Source: a virus
Virus record (IMG/VR): IMGVR_UViG_3300030329_001894
Span: 1-44,185 of that record
Strand: one strand, 5' to 3'
DNA: 44,185 nt
A program made the translations under genes and the position numbers. Below are positions 1 to 5,528 of this stretch, piece after piece. How positions within the stretch are numbered: position 1 is the stretch's first letter; each line of letters starts with the position of its first letter. The notes beneath the pieces were generated by a model that did not search any database, was not told the DNA's origin, and saw only the letters and a program-made list of their open reading frames with translations.

Positions 1-98
1 AACAAGCGACGGTAGGGTAGTACGCGGTAGAATATCAAAGTCTGGTGAGGTTGTCAAGCCTAAGCCTAAGCCTAAAGCTAAGCCTAGACGGGCAAGCA
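1..98. repeat. terminal direct repeat (left copy)
   Basis: These 98 bases are identical to 44087-44184. The last base of the window (44185, C) differs from its counterpart at position 99 (A). An open reading frame continues in phase through the joint, so the contig closes as a circle of 44,086 bp. This is either an assembler overlap of a circular or permuted genome, or a true short terminal redundancy; sequence alone cannot separate them. Confidence 0.93.
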
Positions 99-253
99 AG
101 CGGACAACAGTAGTAAATGGTGTGACACGTATCACGACGGTACACAAAGCACCTAAGCAAAACGTAGCGAGTTGGCATAGCAAGTTGTCAAACCTAGATC
201 GGGAACGTATGTTAGCGATCAAGGCACAGAACGAACGACTAGCTAACCAATAA
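1..253 (+). CDS. basic hypothetical protein, C-terminal part (gene crosses the contig joint)
   Basis: Base 1 is the third base of a codon and the frame is open to a TAA at 251-253. Joined to the segment starting GTG at 43917 it gives a 140-residue protein. The middle is a run of KP repeats (KPKPKPKAKPRR) followed by a helical, charged tail (LDRERMLAIKAQNERLANQ). The strong positive charge suggests nucleic-acid binding, but no family was recognised. It lies at the head of the early operon behind a dyad-operator promoter at 43814-43858. Copies of TTGTCAA, the operator half-site, occur inside it at 52-58 and 184-190. Only the last 83 codons lie in this segment. Confidence 0.8.
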   Translation, partial: TSDGRVVRGRISKSGEVVKPKPKPKAKPRRASKRTTVVNGVTRITTVHKAPKQNVASWHSKLSNLDRERMLAIKAQNERLANQ

Positions 254-269
254 GCTAATCGATCACAAT

Positions 270-315
270 CGGTTGTCAAGAATCTCTTGACAATCGACTG
301 AGGTTGATATACAAT
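270..315 (+). promoter_or_regulatory. sigma-70-type promoter with overlapping dyad operator
   Basis: The -35 is TTGACA (287-292), the spacer is 17 bp and the -10 is TACAAT (310-315). The -35 is the right arm of an inverted repeat, TTGTCAAG (273-280), AATCT, CTTGACAA (286-293), extendable to 11-bp arms with one mismatch (270-280 / 286-296). The same arrangement recurs at 528-573 and 43814-43858. A repressor bound to the dyad would cover the -35; that is inference. Confidence 0.85.
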
Positions 316-348
316 CAGTCTCAACAATTAAATAGGGAAGGATTAGTA

Positions 349-516
349 ATGCAACACTTACTAGAAGATCCGCATGAGGATCATAAGGAAGTCAACATCC
401 TCACCAGTGATGAGATAGAGACTGAGTTTATCAGGATCTATCCATCAGCAGAGGTCAAAGAATTGTTGACGTGGTTAGTGCATGGTGATGAGGTAGAGGC
501 GATAGACCACACCTAA
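349..516 (+). CDS. hypothetical acidic early protein (55 aa)
   Basis: ATG at 349 follows GGGAAGGA by 7 bases. The in-frame ATG at 304 is rejected because it would sit upstream of the -10 element. The product (MQHLLEDPHEDHKEVN...) is short, acidic and soluble, with no recognised domain. It sits alone between two copies of the same promoter/operator unit, so it is the kind of gene expressed first after infection; host-takeover functions are typical of such a position but nothing in the protein shows one. Confidence 0.75.
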   Translation: MQHLLEDPHEDHKEVNILTSDEIETEFIRIYPSAEVKELLTWLVHGDEVEAIDHT

Positions 517-527
517 TCAGTCACAAT

Positions 528-573
528 CTATTGTCAAGGTAGACTTGACAATAGACTGGGGTTGATGTAGAAT
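528..573 (+). promoter_or_regulatory. sigma-70-type promoter with perfect 11-bp dyad operator
   Basis: A perfect inverted repeat CTATTGTCAAG (528-538) / CTTGACAATAG (544-554) has a 5-nt spacer and contains the -35 TTGACA (545-550). The -10 TAGAAT is at 568-573 after a 17-bp spacer. The following leader (ATTAAATAGAGGAAGGG) is shared with the promoter at 270-315. Confidence 0.87.
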
Positions 574-601
574 CAATCTAATTAAATAGAGGAAGGGCTA
601 T

Positions 602-1015
602 ATGGCAAGTACATATAGAGGTGTGACTAAGGGTCACGAAGGTATATTTTGTGAGTGTACCTTGATCGTGCCGAAGTTGAAATTACGCCGTAACGAAGGC
701 AGAAATCGACAATGGCTCGAGCAACGTATTGCCCATCAATTCGGAGGCTGGACGGTATCCCGTGAGCCACATCGCGGCGCATGGATCAATCCAGAGACTG
801 ATGAGATGGAAATTGAGGATGTCATTGTCTTCAAGATATTCACAAGAGTACATGACAGTGAACGTCACGGGGTAGCAAATCATGACAGCTTCTTCGAATT
901 AGCGGAGGAGATACGAGAAGACTTGGAGGAAACAGCAATATGCTTCTCAGTGGGTGGGTTTGGGTATATCTGGTACGATGGGGATTATGAGGAATTCTTG
1001 AAGCTTCGCAGCTAG
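602..1015 (+). CDS. hypothetical early protein (137 aa)
   Basis: The ATG at 602 follows GAGGAAGGG and a strong promoter. The central part (QFGGWTVSREPHRGAWINP, then an acidic stretch and hydrophobic VIVFKIFT) has the look of the small phage/bacterial proteins with a conserved FGGxT...GxW core (DUF3574-like), but the resemblance is weak. It ends in an aromatic acidic segment (GYIWYDGDYEEF). A palindrome GTGAC-N5-GTCAC lies in its coding region at 623-637, and close relatives lie just downstream. No function assigned. Confidence 0.78.
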   Translation: MASTYRGVTKGHEGIFCECTLIVPKLKLRRNEGRNRQWLEQRIAHQFGGWTVSREPHRGAWINPETDEMEIEDVIVFKIFTRVHDSERHGVANHDSFFELAEEIREDLEETAICFSVGGFGYIWYDGDYEEFLKLRS

Positions 1016-1031
1016 TCGGTTAGAATCTGGG

Positions 1032-1047
1032 TGTGACGGAAGTCACA
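1032..1047. repeat. palindrome TGTGAC-N4-GTCACA
   Basis: This is a 6-bp perfect inverted repeat around GGAA, 17 bases after the stop of the 602 gene. A second copy of the core (GTGAC-N4-GTCAC) is at 1121-1136, on the other side of the tRNA-like element, and a looser one (N5) is at 623-637. It could be an RNA hairpin that bounds a processed RNA, or a protein-binding palindrome. Confidence 0.6.
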
Positions 1048-1055
1048 TCCAGCTT

Positions 1056-1119
1056 GGGCATAATGGTTAGGACGCACGACGGTGCTGGAGTTCTGTGGGT
1101 TCGATTCCCACAATGCCCT
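1056..1119 (+). ncRNA. tRNA-like element (acceptor and T-arm intact, centre non-canonical)
   Basis: GGGCAT (1056-1061) pairs with ATGCCC (1113-1118). GTGGG-TTCGATT-CCCAC (1095-1111) is a textbook T-arm with the GGTTCGAnTCC signature, and 1112 joins it directly to the acceptor strand. The centre is only about 32 nt instead of about 40. No 5-bp stem with a 7-nt anticodon loop can be drawn; only GCAC-GACG-GTGC (1074-1085) folds. No CCA is encoded. It is therefore a tRNA minihelix, tRNA remnant or tRNA mimic rather than a working decoder tRNA. Confidence 0.6.
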
Positions 1120-1120
1120 C

Positions 1121-1136
1121 CGTGACTGCGGTCACG
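1121..1136. repeat. palindrome CGTGAC-TGCG-GTCACG
   Basis: A perfect 6-bp stem with a TGCG tetraloop lies immediately after the tRNA-like element. It is related to the palindrome at 1032-1047, so the tRNA-like element is bracketed by two GTGAC/GTCAC hairpins. Confidence 0.62.
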
Positions 1137-1386
1137 ACAATAATTAAATAGGTGGTAGGTTCTCTGGTGCGGTGGGACGTAGCTGTCTCTACAGTAGTTC
1201 TAGACGCAGGATGCACAAACATCCGCTGTAGTATCCGGCATAGGCGTAGCTGACTCCGGTATTTGTAGCCGGTGCTGCATAAACAACTGTTGACTCGAGT
1301 ACACTCCCTACAAAGGATGTACCGGACACTCACAGGGATACCCGTACTAGAGAGCCTATCACCCAAGATGGAAGGGACGGTGTTTA
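1137..1386 (+). other. 250-nt gene-free, hairpin-rich segment
   Basis: No convincing gene is seen on either strand; the minus-strand frame over this stretch has no ribosome site and its composition looks random. It starts with a copy of the early leader (AATTAAATAGGTGG). It holds several short stems: CTGT-CTCT-ACAG, GGATG-N6-CATCC (about 1210-1225), CCGG-N9-CCGG (about 1256-1272) and GGG-ATA-CCC. The only T-arm signature is in the preceding tRNA-like element. A structured untranslated leader or small RNA is possible. GGAAGGGA at 1370-1377 is the ribosome site of the next gene. Confidence 0.4.
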
Positions 1387-1800
1387 GTGAAGAATGAGTA
1401 CTGGCGTGATAAGGATAAGGTGAATTGGGATAATTCTCCCGATGCCTACTGGAATCCTATCACCTTGAAGAAAGAGGAGCCGCTAGAGTTCGGCGCTACT
1501 TTCAGTAGAACACGTGAGGTGTATGATACGGCCTCGGTCACAATCTATGCCCACACGTGGGAGGAAGCTGATTCGATAGCTGAGATGTATGCGCGACATG
1601 ATAAGATCGAGTATGGACTCGATGCGTACATTGAGACGGACGATGACTACTACGGTCATATGGAAGCGTGGCACGCTGAGGTCGAGGTAGACAATGAACA
1701 GGTCGAAGCGGATCGTGAGTCTGCTAAGGCTGACCCCGAACTGTGCAAAGTTGAGAATGAGCATTTATGGGAGGTGCCCTATGCCGCTCTACGAAGTTGA
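1387..1800 (+). CDS. hypothetical acidic protein (137 aa), beta-alpha repeat type
   Basis: GTG start at 1387, 9 bases after GGAAGGGA. After a tryptophan-rich N-terminus (YWRDKDKVNWDNSPDAYWNP) comes SVTIYAHTWEEADSIAEMYA, a strand followed by a helix of the pattern hydrophobic strand-A-x-(T/S)-x-EEA. The same pattern occurs in the proteins at 1781, 3296 and 4433. The C-terminus is acidic and helical. The stop overlaps the next gene by 20 bases, so the two are translationally linked. Function unknown. Confidence 0.78.
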   Translation: MKNEYWRDKDKVNWDNSPDAYWNPITLKKEEPLEFGATFSRTREVYDTASVTIYAHTWEEADSIAEMYARHDKIEYGLDAYIETDDDYYGHMEAWHAEVEVDNEQVEADRESAKADPELCKVENEHLWEVPYAALRS

Positions 1801-1987
1801 AGCTGAAGGTGTTGTCGAACATCGTGTGTGGGGGACATTTGAAGTGTTCGCCCCCACGAAAGAGGAGGCTGTTGCGCTATTCAACGAGTGCAACATACCG
1901 CACGAGGATAGATTCAATCTGATCAACGGGCCTGAAGTCTTCGATGAACTAGATTCTCCCTTGTGGGAGGCGTCGGATGACAACTGA
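1781..1987 (+). CDS. hypothetical protein (68 aa), beta-alpha repeat type
   Basis: ATG at 1781 is preceded by GGGAGGTG; the longer frame upstream lies inside the previous gene and is not needed. The N-terminus VWGTFEVFAPTKEEAVALF matches GMEFEVVADTEEAAKEIF in the 3296 gene, showing that the two are paralogues. Small soluble protein, acidic, no catalytic motif seen. Its end overlaps the 1977 gene in an ATGACAACTGA arrangement. Confidence 0.78.
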   Translation: MPLYEVEAEGVVEHRVWGTFEVFAPTKEEAVALFNECNIPHEDRFNLINGPEVFDELDSPLWEASDDN

Positions 1988-2366
1988 ACATCCACTCACT
2001 GATGAATGGATCAGTGAGCTACTGGTGACGGCCTTCGAAGGAGGTGCCCTCGCTGAGTGGGTTGAGGATGTGAGGCTCATAGCTGAACCCTTGAGGAATC
2101 GTCGGGAGAATCCTGACGCACGCTTCGACCCAGACGGGGAGTTTGACAACTACTTCCCCTATGTGGTAGGGTATGGAGGTGTGATCGGACTCACCGTCGA
2201 GAGTGAACTCCACTCCCTGACCCGCAGTTGTGTGGTGAAAGGATTGGAGGAATATGTCCGATGGTTTGGGAAGTGTACCCACTGCCTGATCGAAGATCAT
2301 GATGAGAGTGATGCAAACAGCATCGTTCAACTGGGAGTACTGGGAGATATTGTCTATGACTGCTGA
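1977..2366 (+). CDS. phage hypothetical protein with DEWI-LLVTAFEGG motif (129 aa)
   Basis: ATG at 1977 lies inside the end of the previous gene, with GGGAGG upstream. The N-terminus (DEWISELLVTAFEGGALAEWV) recalls a recurring family of small phage early proteins with an E-W-x4-L-(V/L)-x-A-(F/L)-E-G-G signature. The function of that family is not known to me. The C-terminal half holds a CTHC pair and is acidic. Confidence 0.75.
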   Translation: MTTEHPLTDEWISELLVTAFEGGALAEWVEDVRLIAEPLRNRRENPDARFDPDGEFDNYFPYVVGYGGVIGLTVESELHSLTRSCVVKGLEEYVRWFGKCTHCLIEDHDESDANSIVQLGVLGDIVYDC

Positions 2367-2574
2367 CCTACAGGTTCCGAAGCCAAAACCACGGTGGCAT
2401 CCAGACCGAAAGAATGATCCATACATCATTGAGGAGTATGATCCAACGTATGATGAGTGGATTGAGATCAAGCGAACATTGAGTGGACGTGAAGCGGAGG
2501 ATCTGTTAGTCGCAGATCCGAATGCCAAGCGGAGAATGTTTCTTGAACAGGGCAATACATATTACATGAAGTAA
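2356..2574 (+). CDS. hypothetical protein (72 aa)
   Basis: ATG at 2356 overlaps the previous gene by 11 bases and follows GGGAG by 9; the alternative start at 2299 lies deep in the previous gene. The product is rich in proline and charged residues (PKPKPRWHPDRKNDPYIIEEYDP), followed by a helical SGREAEDLLVADPNAKRRMF segment. No family recognised. It is followed by a strong hairpin, so it ends this transcription block. Confidence 0.72.
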   Translation: MTADLQVPKPKPRWHPDRKNDPYIIEEYDPTYDEWIEIKRTLSGREAEDLLVADPNAKRRMFLEQGNTYYMK

Positions 2575-2586
2575 AACATACCGAAA

Positions 2587-2618
2587 GGGCCAGTGAGATC
2601 CCTTCCCCTCACTGGTCC
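2587..2618 (+). terminator. stem-loop between early operon segments
   Basis: GGGCCAGTGAG (2587-2597) pairs with CTCACTGGTCC (2608-2618), an 11-bp stem with one G-U pair and a 10-nt loop. Only TCTT follows, not a full T-run, so it may be a weak terminator or a processing or stability hairpin. Confidence 0.55.
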
Positions 2619-2653
2619 TCTTGGTGGGTTTTGTAACTACATAAGGAGGGATT

Positions 2654-3028
2654 ATGTTTCCACCATCAAATACGGTAGCCCGTTGGGTTGCTGATGATCT
2701 TGACTCGCCCTTTGCTCTATGGGAAGAGAACTTCTCGAATGCCATAGGCCATGCGCGGGGACTGAAGGCCGTTGAGGTCTTTGTCGAGCTTGGAGGAGGC
2801 GGAGGAGCCGCACTCTATATCTTCGACGGGAAGAATTACTGGTCACCTGTGTACGAGGAACGTGCGACAGAGTGGCAGTTTGAGCAACACACGGGCCACG
2901 CTGCTGGGGTACACAGCTCATGGGATGACTTTGAGTTTGATCCTGAAGCGTGGGCGCGGGAGGTGCTTGATAACTACGAGTCGTCGGACTATGAAGATGT
3001 CGGGACTCGCATCCCGCTGGTGTACTAA
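2654..3028 (+). CDS. hypothetical protein (124 aa), FDGKxYWS family
   Basis: The ATG at 2654 has a strong ribosome site (AAGGAGGG). The segment FDGKNYWSPVYEE...W...DPEAWAREVL aligns by eye with FDGKLYWSDGVVE...W...DPTDWAEERI in the 4082 gene, so the two are paralogues within this operon. A glycine run (ELGGGGGAALYIFDG) precedes the motif. Acidic, soluble, no catalytic motif recognised. Confidence 0.77.
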   Translation: MFPPSNTVARWVADDLDSPFALWEENFSNAIGHARGLKAVEVFVELGGGGGAALYIFDGKNYWSPVYEERATEWQFEQHTGHAAGVHSSWDDFEFDPEAWAREVLDNYESSDYEDVGTRIPLVY

Positions 3029-3303
3029 TGTTACATGATAACGATTATGACACCACGTATGGGGCGGCCTTGGTATTGATCATGGCAAAGCAGATGCTCG
3101 GTGTCTCTGAGGAGTCAGAAACGGATGAGGTAACGATTATGACAGAGCTACTGGATAGCTGGGCCGATAATCTACTTCATGCGATACTGTACACAGGGAT
3201 ACCTGCGGAGGAGGTGGTCGAGACAGCAGAAAGACTTGACACACACGTGAAAGCACGGTATATTCTAGATAAATCATTTGAGGAGGAGGAACCTCATGGC
3301 TAG
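3028..3303 (+). CDS. hypothetical helical acidic protein (91 aa)
   Basis: ATG overlaps the preceding stop by one base (TAATG), a translational-coupling arrangement. The sequence is mostly amphipathic helix (GAALVLIMAKQMLGV; TIMTELLDSWADNLLHAIL) with many acidic residues. No domain recognised. Confidence 0.75.
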   Translation: MLHDNDYDTTYGAALVLIMAKQMLGVSEESETDEVTIMTELLDSWADNLLHAILYTGIPAEEVVETAERLDTHVKARYILDKSFEEEEPHG

Positions 3304-3541
3304 ATGGGTGATTAGCGGAACTCGGGAAATCACGATTGATGTGGGCATGGAATTCGAAGTCGTTGCCGACACTGAGGAGGCTGCGAAGGAAATATTCGAG
3401 GCTCATGCGAGTGAGTACGAATATGGGGGCGAAACACCTGAGTGGACCCCACGGTTTGATACAATCAGAGGTGACCTGTTCGAACCTGTGTACGAGGGTG
3501 AGGACTGGGTGATCGACGCTATCGAGGAAACAAAATCATGA
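3296..3541 (+). CDS. hypothetical protein (81 aa), beta-alpha repeat type
   Basis: ATG at 3296 follows GAGGAGGAGG, which decides the start over the frame opening at 3278. GMEFEVVADTEEAAKEIFEAHA is the same strand-helix unit as in the 1781 gene, and the two look like diverged duplicates. The rest is acidic (EGEDWVIDAIEE). Function unknown. Confidence 0.78.
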   Translation: MARWVISGTREITIDVGMEFEVVADTEEAAKEIFEAHASEYEYGGETPEWTPRFDTIRGDLFEPVYEGEDWVIDAIEETKS

Positions 3542-3816
3542 CAGATATACATCTGAATGGGAAAGCGGATACGATTAACATGACCCCATCGTGGGAGGGG
3601 ATATTTACGATCATGCTCGAAACATGGTCATCCCAATCCAACGAGGGGAGAATGGCATATCGACAAGAGTTGCGTCGTGTGGCTACGTTGCTTGACGGCA
3701 TCGAGCCTCTGGTGAATGCTCTTAGACCACTCATTGATAGTCAGGAGGAGTTGACGCCAGAGTGGGAGGCCGTCGCGAAAGCAATTCAAAATATTATAGA
3801 TGCGAGTGAGTTGTAA
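3538..3816 (+). CDS. hypothetical helical protein (92 aa)
   Basis: The start and the previous stop share ATGA. The predicted product is helical: MAYRQELRRVATLLDGIEPLVNAL and EWEAVAKAIQNIIDA, with a polar N-terminus. It has no recognised family. Confidence 0.74.
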   Translation: MTDIHLNGKADTINMTPSWEGIFTIMLETWSSQSNEGRMAYRQELRRVATLLDGIEPLVNALRPLIDSQEELTPEWEAVAKAIQNIIDASEL

Positions 3817-4085
3817 TGGCCGACATATCTATTAAGGATGTCCCATCCGTCGCGGTGCTTGGAACACTGGTCGGACGTTATATTGGAGATCGCATCATTG
3901 ACCTGCAATATCCCCCGCACAAGGGGTATAAGGGCGATGATTACTACAGGATGCGTGCCTATAGTGTCGAGGGTAAGTTTGAGAATGGCGGTAGTTGGTA
4001 CGCTGGAGTGATGATTCATAAAGGTAAACTCTTGGGGATACGATACCCCAACCCAGTGAAATGGCAGGAGGAGTGGAACAAGTGA
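3816..4085 (+). CDS. hypothetical protein (89 aa)
   Basis: Coupled to the previous gene by TAATG. It has a hydrophobic N-terminal stretch (VAVLGTLVGRYIGDRIIDL) too polar for a clear membrane helix, then aromatic beta-rich sequence (GSWYAGVMIHKGKLLGIRYP). No family recognised. Confidence 0.73.
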   Translation: MADISIKDVPSVAVLGTLVGRYIGDRIIDLQYPPHKGYKGDDYYRMRAYSVEGKFENGGSWYAGVMIHKGKLLGIRYPNPVKWQEEWNK

Positions 4086-4432
4086 ATATTGGTAATGTGA
4101 AACATCATCGCATCGTGCGTCCTGAGAACATATCTTATCCCCGTGTGGGTGATATGGACCCTGAAAGCTTTGCGTTGCATAGAGCAAACTATCACTTAGT
4201 TAGGACAGAGGCGTATCACGGCGAGGAAGTGTTTGAGTTGATTGTCACCGAACACTCACACGGAGGGAGGTCGCTGACTGGATTTGATGGCAAGTTGTAC
4301 TGGTCGGATGGCGTGGTTGAGTCTGAGTCGAAGTGGAAGGAAGATTCCTTGCATGACCCGACGGACTGGGCTGAAGAACGCATCCCAGAATGGGCAGCAA
4401 ACATCGCACAAATAGAATGGAGATATTCGTAA
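4082..4432 (+). CDS. hypothetical protein (116 aa), FDGKxYWS family
   Basis: GTG at 4082 overlaps the previous stop (GTGA) and follows GGAGGAG by 10 bases; this is preferred over a start at 4061 that would precede the ribosome site. LTGFDGKLYWSDGVVESESKW and DPTDWAEERI align with the 2654 product, so these are paralogues. Acidic and tryptophan-rich. Function unknown. Confidence 0.75.
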   Translation: MNIGNVKHHRIVRPENISYPRVGDMDPESFALHRANYHLVRTEAYHGEEVFELIVTEHSHGGRSLTGFDGKLYWSDGVVESESKWKEDSLHDPTDWAEERIPEWAANIAQIEWRYS

Positions 4433-4630
4433 ATGGATAAATTCTTAACGTACAGGGTAGAGATTATCGCACGTGTTGAGGCTAAATCGCCAGAACATGC
4501 AGAAGACCAAGTACGGTGGTCTGCGGCAAAGCTTCATTATCCTACATACGTAGGTCAAGCGCGTCCTGTGAGATCATCGTATGAGTTCGGAGCTGATAAG
4601 ATTGAGGACGATAATGAAACTGAATCTTGA
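4433..4630 (+). CDS. hypothetical protein (65 aa), beta-alpha repeat type
   Basis: ATG at 4433 abuts the previous stop. YRVEIIARVEAKSPEHAEDQV is a strand-helix unit like those of the 1387, 1781 and 3296 proteins. The C-terminus is acidic. It overlaps the next gene by 17 bases. Confidence 0.74.
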   Translation: MDKFLTYRVEIIARVEAKSPEHAEDQVRWSAAKLHYPTYVGQARPVRSSYEFGADKIEDDNETES

Positions 4631-4919
4631 TGAGTTCCTGACCGTCGATCTTGAATTGATCGGCGATGCGCTAGGTGGAGATATCACTGAGCTGCACGGC
4701 GAGTACATTGGAGAGTATGGCGCTCGGATTGTTGCGAAGACTCGAGCTGGTCAGTCTCATGCGTTCGAACTCTCGTGCGGTCGTCTTGGGGCTTTTGATC
4801 GGGAAGTCGGCAATGATTACGAAGCTGACTACTCGAAGTTCGATATGAATTGGAATCATATGATAGAAGCTGCGCTTGAGCAGCCATTTAAGTGGAGGAA
4901 CTGGAATTTTGGATCGTGA
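4614..4919 (+). CDS. hypothetical protein (101 aa)
   Basis: ATG at 4614 is preceded by GAGGACGATA. The product starts MKLNLDEFLTVDLELIGDALGGDI and is acidic with an aromatic C-terminus (KWRNWNFGS). No family recognised. It overlaps the small membrane-protein gene at 4909. Confidence 0.74.
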   Translation: MKLNLDEFLTVDLELIGDALGGDITELHGEYIGEYGARIVAKTRAGQSHAFELSCGRLGAFDREVGNDYEADYSKFDMNWNHMIEAALEQPFKWRNWNFGS

Positions 4920-5010
4920 ACCTAACTCTTCTTTGGGCGATTGGATATGTATCGGTATTACGTGGGTGCTTCCAGCGATTTTGCTCATGCTCGCTGCGGT
5001 TGTGGTATGA
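4909..5010 (+). CDS. 33-residue single-span membrane protein just before the sigma gene
   Basis: TTG start at 4909, 10 bases after GGAGG (4894-4898). The product has a short acidic/polar head (DREPNSSLGD) and one strongly hydrophobic span (ICIGITWVLPAILLMLAAVV). Its TGA overlaps the sigma start in an ATGA junction (5007-5010), so the two are probably co-translated. A membrane partner encoded directly before an ECF-like sigma resembles the position of anti-sigma genes, but at 33 residues it lacks any anti-sigma domain; that link is speculation. The TTG start makes the call less certain. Confidence 0.55.
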   Translation: MDREPNSSLGDWICIGITWVLPAILLMLAAVVV

Positions 5011-5528
5011 CGAAGGATGAAGTCGAAAAGACATTTCGTAGTCTTCGCAGTCGCTTACGGGGCTTTCTATTCGTACAGTACGGTAATCTCTCTCGTGAGG
5101 AGCATGATGACATAATTCAAGATACGTTTGAATTGTTACTCAAGCATCCTGATAAGTGGACAGACACAGAGCGAGACGTGTTTCCGTTAATGTGTGAGAT
5201 AGTGAAGCGACGAGCCAGAGGGCGGATACGGCATTTACGAATGCGAGAAGGAAAGTCAGAGAAAATCTTTAAAACGCAGGCTAACCACATCTTACCAGAC
5301 CCAGCCACGTGCATTCCCTTTGAACTTGAATCCGAACTAACGGATCGCCAAATCGAGATTCTGGTAATGAAAATGCAGGGCTACGAATACAAAGACATCA
5401 TGGCTAAGCTTGGCATCGCACATTCTACGGTCAACACGACACTGGATGTCGTCAGGAAGAAGCTCCGTTCGAAAGTTTTGTCGCATACGCATCTAAATCT
5501 CCCCACTCCCCGATATCAAACTCAATAA
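5007..5528 (+). CDS. RNA polymerase sigma factor, sigma-70/ECF-like (173 aa)
   Basis: Residues 34-47 (DDIIQDTFELLLKH) match region 2, which binds core polymerase and melts the -10. Residues 111-154 (LTDRQIEILVMKMQGYEYKDIMAKLGIAHSTVNTTLDVVRKKLR region) are a region 4 helix-turn-helix that reads the -35. There is no region 1 or 3, and the length is normal for an ECF sigma. The start at 5007 is chosen over 4941 because it forms an ATGA overlap with the membrane-protein gene and gives the usual ECF N-terminus. As the last early gene it is a good candidate to switch host polymerase to phage middle/late promoters. Its 3' end overlaps the convergent primase-helicase gene by 77 bp. A LuxR-type regulator is less likely because region 2 is visible. 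Confidence 0.82.
   Translation: MTKDEVEKTFRSLRSRLRGFLFVQYGNLSREEHDDIIQDTFELLLKHPDKWTDTERDVFPLMCEIVKRRARGRIRHLRMREGKSEKIFKTQANHILPDPATCIPFELESELTDRQIEILVMKMQGYEYKDIMAKLGIAHSTVNTTLDVVRKKLRSKVLSHTHLNLPTPRYQTQ

Noticed and set aside
1056-1119. Working tRNA
   Set aside because: No anticodon stem with a 7-nt loop can be formed and the molecule is about ten bases short.
1056-1136. Attachment site for integration
   Set aside because: tRNA-like sequence can mark att sites, but no integrase, excisionase or recombinase gene was seen in the window.
1067-1366. 99-residue minus-strand frame over the tRNA-like element and non-coding segment
   Set aside because: No ribosome site or sensible composition, and it would be the only minus-strand gene in the early region.
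2019-2555. 178-residue minus-strand frame opposite the early genes
   Set aside because: It has no ribosome site, low-complexity Ser/Arg composition, and lies opposite well-supported, overlapping + genes.
4941-5006. Longer N-terminus for the sigma factor (start at 4941)
   Set aside because: The extra 22 residues lie in the frame overlapped by the membrane peptide, lack a ribosome site, and the ATGA junction at 5007 gives the usual ECF length.
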